A stretch of DNA of 64,000 nucleotides from Pseudomonas putida (GTDB lineage: Bacteria; Pseudomonadota; Gammaproteobacteria; Pseudomonadales; Pseudomonadaceae), in NCBI RefSeq assembly GCF_002906855.1, contig NZ_MINI01000028.1, positions 372,001 to 436,000 of the forward strand, given 5' to 3'. The position numbers and the translations under genes are program-made. A model generated the notes under the pieces. It ran no database searches and was not told the DNA's origin. It saw only the letters and a program-made list of their open reading frames with translations. The first letter of the stretch is position 1; each line of letters opens with the position of its first letter. Positions 35,013 to 44,401 of this stretch are shown here, piece after piece.

Positions 35013-35690
35013 ATGTCAGTTATTAAGGGGTATTCTGTAATCGGCGGGATCGCGCTCATGAGCGCATTGTCGAATTCCGTTTTGGCGGAATCTTTAATCG
35101 ACACATTCGCACTCACGCCCGGGGATCAGGTGATTGAAACCGGTGTCAATGACTGCCTGGGTGCTTATCACGCCATGAACGAGCGCATGCTCGATAAACT
35201 ATCCGGTTTTGATGTTGGCATAGGCATCGGGGTACGGCTCTCTCCCAAAGAGCACAGAGAAGCAATAGACGCACTGAAAGATTTCTGGGACAAAAACGCT
35301 CATCGCTACTCCCCGGATAATTCCGCCTTGAATAGTGAACTTAAGCTTTTGAGGGATGCGCTGAACGCAGCCAATCAGAGGTATCTGCGCAGAGGAGCGG
35401 ATGAGGGGTACATGAAGTCTTTAAGTAGAACGCATTCGGATTTTATATCGGAACGTTTCAGGCTTCGTGAACAGCTGGATGACGTTACTTATGCGTGGGC
35501 TCAATGCCCGGCCAAGCGGGCAGGGGCAGCGACTTGCCGGGGCGAGGCGATCAGGCAGCTTGAGGCATATTTCCAGGATGCTCATAAACAACTTGGGAAA
35601 TTTTTGCCGCGCATGATGAATGCCTACGTGCCGATGGAGAGCGAATGGTGGGTTGCATGCCGGGCGCCAGATTTTACAGGTGCGCGTTGA
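35013..35690 (+). CDS. Exported hypothetical protein, accessory locus
   Basis: 225 residues starting MSVIKGYSVIGGIALMSALS, a Sec signal peptide with probable cleavage after SVLA (about residue 25). The mature part is mostly helical and charged. It contains three cysteines that could pair (NDCLGAY, AQCPAKR, TCRGEA) and a fourth near the end (WVACRAP). The ATG has GAGGA 9-10 bases upstream. No family was recognised. Codon use is visibly AT-richer than the sfn genes. It lies 209 bases upstream of the large helical protein in the same direction, and may be its partner or inhibitor. Confidence 0.72.
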   Translation: MSVIKGYSVIGGIALMSALSNSVLAESLIDTFALTPGDQVIETGVNDCLGAYHAMNERMLDKLSGFDVGIGIGVRLSPKEHREAIDALKDFWDKNAHRYSPDNSALNSELKLLRDALNAANQRYLRRGADEGYMKSLSRTHSDFISERFRLREQLDDVTYAWAQCPAKRAGAATCRGEAIRQLEAYFQDAHKQLGKFLPRMMNAYVPMESEWWVACRAPDFTGAR

Positions 35691-35899
35691 GGGAGAACAT
35701 TGACCGGATAGGTTTCCCGATTATTAAAGGTATTGCTGGGCACTAACATCTGTCCGCTTTTCAGGCATCAAGGCCCGCAGGTTGACTCTATGAAGGGTCT
35801 GGGTTGCTTTACTCATGTGCGCGCGATTGGACTCAGGCTTGTTGGTTCGCAGGGCTTGGTCGCGCCTAGGGCAATTTCTATTTATTGGGGTTCATGCTC

Positions 35900-37663
35900 A
35901 TGTCGAACGTCGTTTCTTTCACTAATCGTAATGTGCTGTTGGAAAATGATATTGCTCGCGAGGTTGCTGATATCATTGGACAGGAAAAACTGCAATTGCC
36001 GACAGCTCAATCGCCCTTGGTCGACAGATTTGTCAGTAAGATCGAGGGTAACTACGACACTTCACGGGCGAAGACGGATACTGATCATGCAATCAGTCTT
36101 TTGTATATTGCCTATAATACGACGCCGCAGGAACACGGCGACATTCGGGTTAAGATAAGTCGCATCATGAGCCAGTTGGTCGAGGCTCAGCAGGACAGTG
36201 AGCTCCGGATCAAGGATTCGGTTCGCATTGCCGCTACGATCGGCAAGCAGCTGACGTCACTGCTGCCGGACTGGCTGGATGTCCGCGATAGCGCCGATCC
36301 TGAAGAAATCAAACAGTTCGTCAAGGCAGAGCTGCTGGACATGGCCAAGCGCATCAGCACGGCTGCCTTGGGCGTTCGCAGCAGCCTGACTACGATCATT
36401 GTCAAGTACGACAGTATTCTCAAGGACATCAAAGACGTTACTGATAGCAGCGAAATCGCCTTGAGCGAGACCATCGCAGCCAATAAGGCAATCCAGGATG
36501 AGATTGTTCAGGCCACGGCGCGTAAAGAAGAACTGGATTCACTGGTCAGTGCGCTGCAGGAGCAGATAGCGCGATTCGAGAAAATGGCCTTCGAGTATGG
36601 CAAGCAAGCCCAAAGTGCCGAGCAGAAGTCCTTCTGGGCCTCGGTGATCAAGACCGTCACACAAGTGGTGTCCGCTGTACTGCCGATTGCCGCCATGGCG
36701 GCGACGGGCGGGGTTGGTGGAGCGCTCGGGGTTGCCGCCGCAGGTACACCGGGGCTGCTCGGGAACACCAATGTCGACCCGAAGCAGGTGGTGGAAAAGT
36801 CCAACCTTGAAGCGGCGCGCAATGCTCAATCAAAGATTGTCGAGGCACGCCAGCAACGCGTCGATGAACTTGAGCAGCAGCAGGTGGCGGCAACCACCGA
36901 TGCCGAAAGACAGGCATTGAGCAGTGCGCTTGAAAAGGCTCAGGTTGAATTGCGTGAGGGGCAGAACCAGCTGAGCCAAGCTGAAAATCAATTGGGCGCA
37001 TTTCTGCGTCAACTGGGCGCTGCGGCAGATGAGGCAGGCGCAGAGCAGCAGCGTCAAGGTGCTTCGCTGCGCGAACTAGAGCGGCAGATGCTCGACAATG
37101 TCGAGAAGTACGAAGAGGTCAAGCGCGGGCAGGTTGCGGAGTTGGCCAAGATTACCGTGCTGCTCGATGCCAAGCGCAGTGAAGAGCAAACCATCGAGCT
37201 TGCAGTCAGGTCGCTGAACCTGAGTGTTTCGGCACTCAAGCGCAGCAAGGAAATCGTCGAAGAGATTGCCTTCTTCTTCAAATCCTTCGCGGACTTCATG
37301 CAGTGCATCGTCGATGAAGCCACGATTCGCATGGAAGAGTACGAAAAGGCAGGCAATAGTGCAGTGTTGCGCAAGAGCCGCCTGGAAGCGATCCGGCTAA
37401 GTACCGATGAATTCTTCGTCACCCAGGCTGCGGAATGGCTTGCTGTAGGGGTTGTTTCGGAGCGTTTCGCGCAATTGTTCAACGATGGCTGGAGCAAGTT
37501 GAACAAGCTGTCGGGTCAATACATTACAGGTGATGAGCTTCAGGCTTACCTGGTACAGGCGTCGCAGCAACTCAAGGTGATCATCGAGGAGCGTGAGGCC
37601 GCGAGCAATCAGCGTATCGCCTCCCTGCAGAGCTATCGCGAGGAGCGCGAGGCAACTGCTTGA
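35900..37663 (+). CDS. Large helical protein with central hydrophobic hairpin, candidate alpha-pore-forming toxin
   Basis: 587 residues from ATG 35900 (GGGGT nine bases upstream; ATG 35894 is possible). There is no signal peptide. Residues about 1-245 are long amphipathic helices. A hydrophobic stretch at about 255-290 (VIKTVTQVVSAVLPIAAMAA followed by TGGVGGALGVAAAGTPGLLG) forms a glycine-broken hairpin. From 295 to 440 there is a Glu/Gln/Ala-rich coiled coil (QQRVDELEQQQVAATTDAER), then a conserved-looking block (KRSKEIVEEIAFFFKSFADF and DEFFVTQAAEWLAVG). Coiled coil plus a central membrane hairpin without signal peptide is the layout of ClyA/XaxA-like toxins. This is architectural inference, not homology. 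Confidence 0.72.
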   Translation: MSNVVSFTNRNVLLENDIAREVADIIGQEKLQLPTAQSPLVDRFVSKIEGNYDTSRAKTDTDHAISLLYIAYNTTPQEHGDIRVKISRIMSQLVEAQQDSELRIKDSVRIAATIGKQLTSLLPDWLDVRDSADPEEIKQFVKAELLDMAKRISTAALGVRSSLTTIIVKYDSILKDIKDVTDSSEIALSETIAANKAIQDEIVQATARKEELDSLVSALQEQIARFEKMAFEYGKQAQSAEQKSFWASVIKTVTQVVSAVLPIAAMAATGGVGGALGVAAAGTPGLLGNTNVDPKQVVEKSNLEAARNAQSKIVEARQQRVDELEQQQVAATTDAERQALSSALEKAQVELREGQNQLSQAENQLGAFLRQLGAAADEAGAEQQRQGASLRELERQMLDNVEKYEEVKRGQVAELAKITVLLDAKRSEEQTIELAVRSLNLSVSALKRSKEIVEEIAFFFKSFADFMQCIVDEATIRMEEYEKAGNSAVLRKSRLEAIRLSTDEFFVTQAAEWLAVGVVSERFAQLFNDGWSKLNKLSGQYITGDELQAYLVQASQQLKVIIEEREAASNQRIASLQSYREEREATA

Positions 37664-37693
37664 CCTACCGTTACCGCTGAGCGCACGGGTGGA

Positions 37694-37711
37694 GCCCTGG
37701 TTGGCCAGGGC
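37694..37711 (+). terminator. Hairpin after the helical-protein gene
   Basis: GCCCTGG (37694-37700), loop ttgg, CCAGGGC (37705-37711), 31 bases past the stop, followed by ttcatgtat. The rest of the 286-bp gap to the aldehyde dehydrogenase shows no gene. Confidence 0.45.
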
Positions 37712-37949
37712 TTCATGTATGGACGAAAAAAAGTCCGCTGACCGAGCGGGCGAAAGATACAACGCTTGCGTGATTCAGTGGGAGCGCATAGTCATCGCAG
37801 TGTGTCGCTCGACCTAGCGCGGCCATTTGGCCTGCGTGACATTCTCTTTCGGTTGCCTGACAAAACGCCGTGCGGGGCTGGCAGATGGGTAGGCGCGCGT
37901 TTGAAGATCGCTCGGCACACCTTCTTGCACTGCCTCCAGGAGTCATGTC

Positions 37950-39437
37950 ATGAGCGATATCCAGCTGTTACCTGCCGTGGTCGAGTTCCTCGCCAGGCCC
38001 CATGGCCACTTCATCGAGGGCCAGTACCTGGCGGGCGAGGCGGGGCCGTCGATCGTCATCCATAACCCATCCAGCGGCACGGTCATCGCTCAAGTGGCCG
38101 AGGCCAGCGATGCCGAAGTCGAGCGCGCGGTGCGCAGCGCGCGGCACGCCTTCAAGGGCGACTGGGCCGAGGCTTCGCCATATCATAAAGGCGTGGTGTT
38201 GAACCGGCTGGCCGACCTGATCGAGGCCAATGCCGAAGAGCTGGCGCAGTTGGAAACCCTGTGCTCGGGCAAGTCGATCAACCTCACCCGCGGCCTGGAG
38301 ATCGCCCAGAGCGTGGTGTTCCTGCGCTACTTCGCCGGTTGGGCGAGCAAGATCACCGGGCAGACCATGACGCCTTCGATCCCCTCGTTCGCCGGGGAGC
38401 GTTATACCGCGTTCACCCTGCGCGAGCCGGTGGGCGTGGTGGCCGGGATCGTGCCATGGAACTTCTCGGTGATGATCGGCATCTGGAAGATCGCCTCGGC
38501 GTTGGTCACCGGTTGCACCATCGTCATCAAGCCGAGCGAGTTTACCCCGCTGACGCTGCTGCGCATTGCCGAGTTGGCGATCGAGGCCGGTGTGCCGGCG
38601 GGCGCGCTCAACGTGCTGAATGGCCGGGGGCAGGCCGGGCAGCGGCTGATCGAACACCCGGACGTGGCCAAAGTGGCCTTCACCGGTTCCGTGCCAACCG
38701 GTATCGCGGTGGGCAAGGCGGCCATGGCGGCCAACCTGACCCGCGCCACCCTGGAACTGGGCGGCAAGAATGCTGCGGCGCTGCTGGCCGATGTCGACGT
38801 CGATGTTGCTGTGGCCGGTATCGTGCAAACGGCCTATGTGCACCAGGGGCAGGTGTGCGCATCGCCCGAACGCCTGTATGTGCACCACAGCAAGGTCGAG
38901 GAATTCACCCGCAAGCTGGGTGCCGCGCTGGGGCAGATGAAGATTGGTTCGGCACTGGACCCCGAGGCGCAGTTCGGGCCCTTGGCCAATGCCGCGCACT
39001 TGCAGAAGATTCTCGGCTTCTTCGAGCGGGCGCGGGCCAACAACACGGTGGTGTGTGGTGCCAGGGCAGTGGACCGGCCGGGCTACTTCGTCGAGCCGAC
39101 CGTGGTCCTGGCCAACGGTGCCAGTGACCCGCTGCTGCATGAGGAAACCTTTGGGCCGATCGTCTGCGTGCTGCCGTTCGACAACGAGCAAGAGCTGGTC
39201 GAGCTGATCAACGACAGCCCTTTTGGCCTGACCGCGAGCCTGTGGACCAACGACCTGTCCAGGGCGCTGCGGCTGATTCCGCAGATCGAGGCCGGCACGG
39301 TGTGGGTCAATATGCACACTTTCCTCGACCCGGCGGTGCCGTTTGGCGGGACCAAGGCCTCGGGGGTGGGGCGCGAGTTCGGCAGCGCGTTCATCGAGGA
39401 CTACACCGAGCTGAAGTCGGTGATGATCCGGTACTGA
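37950..39437 (+). CDS. NAD(P)-dependent aldehyde dehydrogenase (phenylacetaldehyde/betaine-aldehyde type)
   Basis: 495 residues. ALDH hallmarks: PWNFSVMIGIWKIASALVTG with N171, KPSEFTPL, the FTGSVPTG nucleotide loop, catalytic base E269 in LELGGKNA, and nucleophile C303 in GQVCASPERL. The segment EETFGPIVCVLPF is near 393-405. The sequence resembles phenylacetaldehyde and aminoaldehyde dehydrogenases; substrate is undecided. The neighbouring glycine-betaine-type transporter genes on the opposite strand make a quaternary-amine aldehyde conceivable. Confidence 0.9.
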   Translation: MSDIQLLPAVVEFLARPHGHFIEGQYLAGEAGPSIVIHNPSSGTVIAQVAEASDAEVERAVRSARHAFKGDWAEASPYHKGVVLNRLADLIEANAEELAQLETLCSGKSINLTRGLEIAQSVVFLRYFAGWASKITGQTMTPSIPSFAGERYTAFTLREPVGVVAGIVPWNFSVMIGIWKIASALVTGCTIVIKPSEFTPLTLLRIAELAIEAGVPAGALNVLNGRGQAGQRLIEHPDVAKVAFTGSVPTGIAVGKAAMAANLTRATLELGGKNAAALLADVDVDVAVAGIVQTAYVHQGQVCASPERLYVHHSKVEEFTRKLGAALGQMKIGSALDPEAQFGPLANAAHLQKILGFFERARANNTVVCGARAVDRPGYFVEPTVVLANGASDPLLHEETFGPIVCVLPFDNEQELVELINDSPFGLTASLWTNDLSRALRLIPQIEAGTVWVNMHTFLDPAVPFGGTKASGVGREFGSAFIEDYTELKSVMIRY

Positions 39438-39461
39438 GTCATTCCAGGCTTGTGGGCGCGC

Positions 39462-40310
39462 CTAACGGCGGCTGCGCCCATACGCCTGGCTGATCCGGTC
39501 GATCACCATTGCCAGGGCTACGATGGCCAACCCAGCTTCGACCCCTTGGCCGACGTTGAGGGTCTGGATTCCGGCCAGCACATCCTCACCCAGCCCGCGG
39601 GCGCCAATCATCGAAGCCACCACTACCATCGACAAGGCCATCATCACCGACTGGTTGAGCCCGGCCATGATGCTCGGCAGCGCCAGCGGCAGGGCGATGC
39701 GCCGCAGCCGCTGCCAGCGGCCGGCACCCAGGCCGTGGGCGGCCTGCAGCAGCGAGGGGTCGATCTGGCTCAGGCCCAGCTCGGTCAGCCTCACCAACGG
39801 CGGCAGGGCATAGATCAAGGTGGCGAACACCGCCGGCACCTTGCCCAGGCCGAACAGCATCAGCACCGGGATCAGGTAGACGAAGGCCGGCAGCGTCTGC
39901 ATCACGTCCAGTACCGGCAGCAGCAGGCGCCGGGCCAGTGGGCGGGTGGCCAGGAGGATGCCCAGCGGCACACCGATCAGCACGCACAGCCCGGTACTGA
40001 CCAGCACCAGGGCCAGGGTCTGCAGCAGTTTGTCCCACAGCCCTAGCATGCCGATGAATGCCAGCAGCGCGGCCAGCACCACGCTGCGCACTAGGCTGCG
40101 GCTGGCGTGCCAGGCCAGCAGGCCGACCAGCAGCAACAACAGCCACCAGGGCATCAGGCGCAACAGGCTCTCCAGGCCGACCAGCAATTGCAGCAGCTGG
40201 TCGGAGACACTGCGCAGGTGGTCGCCATAGTGCAATACCAACCAATCGACCAGGCGGTTGATGGTGTCGGCGAAGGACAGTTGCAGGGCTTCGGGGAAGC
40301 CCGTGCTCAT
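39462..40310 (-). CDS. ABC transporter permease, glycine betaine/choline (ProW-like)
   Basis: 282 residues with about six membrane segments. The BPD-type permease core is GLCVLIGVPLGILLATRPLA and the EAA loop LGAGRWQRLRRIALPLALPS. This is a ProW-class permease for betaine, choline, carnitine or similar. Its start overlaps the end of the binding-protein gene by 4 bases. No ATPase gene (ProV) follows or precedes it in the window. Confidence 0.87.
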   Translation of the reverse strand: MSTGFPEALQLSFADTINRLVDWLVLHYGDHLRSVSDQLLQLLVGLESLLRLMPWWLLLLLVGLLAWHASRSLVRSVVLAALLAFIGMLGLWDKLLQTLALVLVSTGLCVLIGVPLGILLATRPLARRLLLPVLDVMQTLPAFVYLIPVLMLFGLGKVPAVFATLIYALPPLVRLTELGLSQIDPSLLQAAHGLGAGRWQRLRRIALPLALPSIMAGLNQSVMMALSMVVVASMIGARGLGEDVLAGIQTLNVGQGVEAGLAIVALAMVIDRISQAYGRSRR

Positions 40311-41308
40311 AGGCTGGCCTCGACCTTGCCGGCCACGTCAGCGGGTAGCCAGGCCTTCCACACATCCGGGTTGGCGCGCAGGAAGGCCTTGGCGGCATCG
40401 GTGGCTGGCAGGCGTTTTTCGTTCATCTCGGCCAGGGCCTTGTTCAACCGGTCGATGGGCAAATCGACTTTTTCGAACACCGCCACCAGCTGTGGATAGC
40501 CATCGCGAAATGCCTTGGACACGCCGATCGACAGCTTTGCCGGCAACGACTGGCTGCCTTTGGGGTTGGGGTTTTTCGCGTCGGTCAGGGTCGCCCAGGC
40601 TGCCGCGTCGAACGGGGGTTCCTGCAGACGCACCAAGTCGTAGCGCCCGATCAGTGCAGTGGGGCTCCAGTAGTAGAACAGCACGGGTTTCTTGCGGCGA
40701 ATCGCCGAGTCCACTTCGGCATCCAATGCCGCGCCTGAGCCAGTGCGGAAGTTGGTGTACAGGTCTTCCAGGCCGTAGGCCTTCAGCTTCTGGCTGTTGA
40801 CGATCTCCGAGGTCCAGCCGCTGGGGCTGTTGAGGAAGCGGCCTTTGACCGGGTCCTCAGGGTCCTTGAACACCGACGCATAGCGCTTGAGGTCCTCGAC
40901 ACTGCGCAGGCCAGGGGCAGGGGCTTTGTCGCCCTTGACCACGTAGGCGGGGACCCACCAGCCCTCTTCAGCATTCTTCACCGTGTCACCCAGGGCGAAC
41001 ACCTCGCCGGCCTTTTCGGCGTTGACCCAGGCGGGGCTGCGCCCGGCCCATTCTTCGGCGATCACTTGCAGGTCATTGCGCGCCAGCGCCACTTCCATGC
41101 TCACGGTGCTACCGGGCAGCGTGTCGGTAGGGTAGCCGTAACCGTGCTCGACGATGTGGCGCAGGATTTCCGTGGTCAGGGCGCCGCTTTCCCAGCCAAG
41201 CGCGCCGAAGTGAATGGGTTTGGTTTGTTCCGCCGATGCGGCGCTGTCGGTGCTGGCCAGGCCGATGGTAAGCAGCAGGCCGGCCAGCAGCGCAGGGATT
41301 TTCTTCAT
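40307..41308 (-). CDS. ABC transporter substrate-binding protein, betaine/choline type (ProX/OpuAC)
   Basis: 333 residues. Signal peptide MKKIPALLAGLLLTIGLAST with cleavage near SAASAEQ. OpuAC fold: HFGALGWESGALTTEILRHI, then GYGYPTDTLPGSTVSMEVAL, and the aromatic-rich EWAGRSPAWVN and FYYWSPTALIGRYDLVRLQE, which supply the tryptophan/tyrosine cage for quaternary ammonium ligands. The start at 41308 replaces a longer frame because it gives the signal peptide. Confidence 0.87.
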   Translation of the reverse strand: MKKIPALLAGLLLTIGLASTDSAASAEQTKPIHFGALGWESGALTTEILRHIVEHGYGYPTDTLPGSTVSMEVALARNDLQVIAEEWAGRSPAWVNAEKAGEVFALGDTVKNAEEGWWVPAYVVKGDKAPAPGLRSVEDLKRYASVFKDPEDPVKGRFLNSPSGWTSEIVNSQKLKAYGLEDLYTNFRTGSGAALDAEVDSAIRRKKPVLFYYWSPTALIGRYDLVRLQEPPFDAAAWATLTDAKNPNPKGSQSLPAKLSIGVSKAFRDGYPQLVAVFEKVDLPIDRLNKALAEMNEKRLPATDAAKAFLRANPDVWKAWLPADVAGKVEASL

Positions 41309-41454
41309 GGGGGCCTCGTAGGTTGCCACTCATTGGGTTGGGGGCAAGTGTAGACGACGGTTTTTCGCTTCCTGCCGGAAGGCCTTCGCGATGGGCGCAG
41401 CCGGGGCATGCGAGAACAATCCTCAGGCGCTGGTCGATCATGGTTGCCCGGCTA

Positions 41455-41733
41455 CGCGGGTGGCGAGCCTGCTGCGGGTACGTACAGAATTCGACCGAGG
41501 GTGGTGCTGATCGATGCCCATGCCACTGCGTTGGGGAGGCCTGCAGGCACTGCCGGGGTCTTTGATCTCGAACCGCTGCGGGTAGAGGTGAGCGAGCAGG
41601 TCTACCTCAACGCCGACCAGATGCAACACTGCCCGGCACCGAGGTGTTGCCGATGGGTGCCGGGCCCAACGTGCATGGCGCGTTGGTCATGCTTGACCAG
41701 ATCGTGGCAGGCGGGCGTTTTCACGCCACCTGA
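41455..41733 (+). pseudogene. Unidentified decaying reading frame
   Basis: One frame reads RPRVVLIDAHATALGRPAGT and VFDLEPLRVEVSEQVYLNAD, then near 41635 coherence passes to another frame reading EVLPMGAGPNVHGALVMLDQ and IVAGGRFHAT-stop at 41731-41733. Both halves look protein-like and the break looks like a frameshift. There is no start codon context. I do not recognise the family. The rest of the 41309-41760 gap shows nothing else. Confidence 0.35.
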
Positions 41734-41760
41734 GCGCGTGCAGCGCAGGCACGCAGTCGG

Positions 41761-43905
41761 TCAGACGCGGAACTGGTCCATCAGCGCCTGCTGCTGGTTG
41801 GCCAGGCTGTTCAGCGACTGGCTGACCCGCGCCGATTCGTTGGCCTGGCCGGACAGCGATTCGGTGACATCGCGGATGGTCGCGACGTTGCTGTTGATCT
41901 CTTCGGCCACCGCACTCTGCTCTTCGGCGGCCGAGGCGATCTGCAAGTTCATGTCGGTGATCACGCTGACCGCCTGGCCGATGCGTTGCAGCGCAGTCAC
42001 GGCCTGGCCGACCTGCTCGACACCGCCTTGAGCCTGGCGATGGCTGTGGTCCATGCTGCCGACCACATCGCGGGTGCCGGTCTGCAGGGCTTCGATCACC
42101 TGGCGGGTTTCTTCCACCGACTCCTGGGTGCGCTGGGCCAGGTTGCGCACTTCATCGGCGACCACGGCAAAACCACGGCCGGCTTCACCGGCACGAGCCG
42201 CTTCGATGGCAGCGTTGAGCGCCAGCAGGTTGGTCTGCTCGGCGATCGAACGGATCACCTCCAGCACCGAACCGATTTTTTCGCTGTTCTGCGCCAGGCC
42301 TTCGACCTCGGCCATGGCCTGGCTCATGTTGGCGGCCAGGGCATCGATGCTGGTGGTGGTGCGGTCGATTACCGCCAGGCCTTCACGGGTGGCCTGGTCG
42401 GCCTCGCGGGCGGCTTGCGCGGCCTGGGCGGCGCTGCGGGCGACGTCCTGGGCGGTGGCGCTCATTTCGTGGGAGGCGGTGGCCACCTGGTCGACCTGGC
42501 GGTACTGCTGCTCCATGCCGGCACTGGTTTCAGTGGCGATGGCCGAGGACTGGTCGGCGGTGCCGCGGGCGGCCTGCACCGAGCGCTTCACCTCGGCGAT
42601 GGTCGGTTGCAGTTTGTCGAGGAAGCGGTTGAACCAGCCGGCCAGCTCACCGAGTTCGTCGCGCTTGTCGTAGGTCAGGCGGCGGGTCAGGTCGCCTTCT
42701 CCGCTGGCGATGTCCTTGAGCATCGCCGCCACGCCGAGGATTGGTTTGGTCACGCCTCGGGCCATCAGCCACACCAGCAGCAGGCCGGCGATCGCCGCGG
42801 CCAGGCCCAGGCCCAGCTCCAGCAGGGTGCCGCTGGTGTTCAGGGTGTCCAGCTCTCGCTTGAGCGCTTCGGCGGGGCCGGTCAGGGCATTTTCCGGCAC
42901 ATCCAGCAGCACGCCCCAGGGCTGGGCGCCGGGGATCGGCTCGAACGCAGCCAGCACTTTCAGGCGTGCCTGGTCGTGGAGGATGCTCAACTTGCCAGTG
43001 GCCAGCTTGCGCACCAGTTCGGCGCCCTGGCGCGGGTCGACTTGGTCGAAACGCTGGGCCAGCTTGCTGGCGTCGGCGCTGTAGCCGGCCAGCAGGCCGA
43101 CCGGGCTGAGGATGCCGACCGTGGTGCGGCCTTCGTAGAGGCTGCGGCTGGCGTCCTGGCTCAGGGCCTGCAGGCTGTTGAGGTTGATGTCGATGGACAG
43201 GGTGGCAATGATCTTGCCGTTGACCGCCAGCGGGAAGACGATGCTGGTCATCAGCACGCGCTGGCCGTCGATGTCGTAGAAGTACGGCTCCACCACGCAG
43301 ACCTTGCCGGTGCTGCGCGGGCAGCTCCACCAGGTGTTGGCCGGCTGGCCGCTGGGGCCGATCTCGGTGTTGGCCATGTCGTGCTCGGGCAGGGCCATGG
43401 CGGTCAGCTGGCCGGCGCGCGGTTGCGACCAGTACAGGGCGAAGCGCCCGGTTTCGTTGCTGCCCAGCTCGGCTTTGCCGACGAACAGGCTGTCCTTGTT
43501 GTCCAGCGCATTGGGCTCGAACACCAGCGACAGGCCGAGCAGATCGGGGTTGGCCTGCAGCGCGGCGCGCACCTGGCGGGTCAGGTCCTCACGCAGGTCG
43601 AAGGCATCGAGGAAGCGTTTTTCTGCCTGTTCACGCAGGAACAGCACCTGGCGCGAGAAGCCCGCGCCGTACTGGTACGCATCCATGAACTGGCGGCGGA
43701 TGTTCAGGGCCTGGACTTCACCTTGCGACTCGATCCGCGACTGCGCAGCTTCGGTGAGCATCTGCATGCTGCTGGCCTTGACCAGGTCCGAGCTGTGGTC
43801 CATGCGGTACAGTGAAAGGCCGACGAGAAGGGTGACGATGCCGGCGAGGCAGAGACCGGCGAGCAGGGTGATCTTCCACTGGATGGAAAGTTGTCGCAAA
43901 GGCAT
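41761..43905 (-). CDS. Methyl-accepting chemotaxis protein with dCache sensor
   Basis: 714 residues. TM1 is at about 12-32, a large periplasmic double-Cache sensor at about 36-358 ([40 protein letters not shown]), TM2 at 361-382, HAMP at about 382-440, and a C-terminal signalling hairpin with [20 protein letters not shown]. The start [20 protein letters not shown] at 43905 is chosen because the longer frame runs into the repeat element. There is no CheR-binding pentapeptide at the C-terminus (DQFRV). The family includes amino-acid and polyamine receptors; the ligand here is unknown. Confidence 0.9.
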   Translation of the reverse strand: MPLRQLSIQWKITLLAGLCLAGIVTLLVGLSLYRMDHSSDLVKASSMQMLTEAAQSRIESQGEVQALNIRRQFMDAYQYGAGFSRQVLFLREQAEKRFLDAFDLREDLTRQVRAALQANPDLLGLSLVFEPNALDNKDSLFVGKAELGSNETGRFALYWSQPRAGQLTAMALPEHDMANTEIGPSGQPANTWWSCPRSTGKVCVVEPYFYDIDGQRVLMTSIVFPLAVNGKIIATLSIDINLNSLQALSQDASRSLYEGRTTVGILSPVGLLAGYSADASKLAQRFDQVDPRQGAELVRKLATGKLSILHDQARLKVLAAFEPIPGAQPWGVLLDVPENALTGPAEALKRELDTLNTSGTLLELGLGLAAAIAGLLLVWLMARGVTKPILGVAAMLKDIASGEGDLTRRLTYDKRDELGELAGWFNRFLDKLQPTIAEVKRSVQAARGTADQSSAIATETSAGMEQQYRQVDQVATASHEMSATAQDVARSAAQAAQAAREADQATREGLAVIDRTTTSIDALAANMSQAMAEVEGLAQNSEKIGSVLEVIRSIAEQTNLLALNAAIEAARAGEAGRGFAVVADEVRNLAQRTQESVEETRQVIEALQTGTRDVVGSMDHSHRQAQGGVEQVGQAVTALQRIGQAVSVITDMNLQIASAAEEQSAVAEEINSNVATIRDVTESLSGQANESARVSQSLNSLANQQQALMDQFRV

Positions 43906-43985
43906 GGGGGTGAATCCCTTTTTTTGGCAGTAAGGGTTTGGTGGTGGGGCTGAGAGGTGTTTGCCTTGGGGTTTTTGGCGCCTGG

Positions 43986-44210
43986 GAGATCGAGCGCCGC
44001 CCGCGCGGCGCATCGCGAGCTGCGCTCGCTCCTACGTTTGTTTCTGGCCAGTAACGCCTGTGACAGGCGCGCGCGACCGCCTTGTTGGTACAACGCAATA
44101 CCGCGCCATGCGCCAAGGCGTACGCGCAAATCCCACAGGAAAAATTGGCCCGAAACAAACGTAGGAGCGAGCGCAGCTCGCGATGCGCCGCGCGGGCGGC
44201 GCTCGATCTC
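43986..44210. mobile_element. Composite inverted-repeat element (64-bp arms), possible non-autonomous mobile or REP-derived unit
   Basis: The left arm 43986-44049 (GAGATCGAGCGCCGCCCGCG onward to TTTCTGGCC) and right arm 44147-44210 are reverse complements over 64 bases with a single mismatch, around a 97-base core. Each arm carries the ATCGAGCGCCGC half-palindrome seen at 6453 and 20913, joined to GCATCGCGAGCTGCGCTCGC and TCCTACGTTTGTTT. The core is not protein coding. No target-site duplication was recognised. It lies in the 43906-44401 gap between the chemoreceptor and the antiporter; the remaining ~190 bases there hold only promoter-type AT-rich sequence. Confidence 0.6.
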
Positions 44211-44401
44211 ACAGGCACTGAAGACCTAAAGGCAAGCCCCTCTGAGCCTCCTCCTATATCGGCTCAGGCCCTTTTTTCTTTATTCAAACATTCAATTTAA
44301 ATTACCAGCGAAACTCGCCGTAATATGGCGCTTTTGACATCTCCCTCCCACTCCGTCACAGTGCGCGCTTTTTTGTCTGCCACCATGAGGAACCCCAAAC
44401 C

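Noticed and set aside
35733..36158. Plus-strand frame between the exported protein and the helical protein
   Set aside because: It overlaps the start of the well-formed 587-residue gene in another frame and has no recognisable features.
41986..43815. 609-codon plus-strand frame over the chemoreceptor
   Set aside because: It is antisense to an unmistakable MCP with TM, HAMP and signalling motifs; the long frame reflects GC codon bias.
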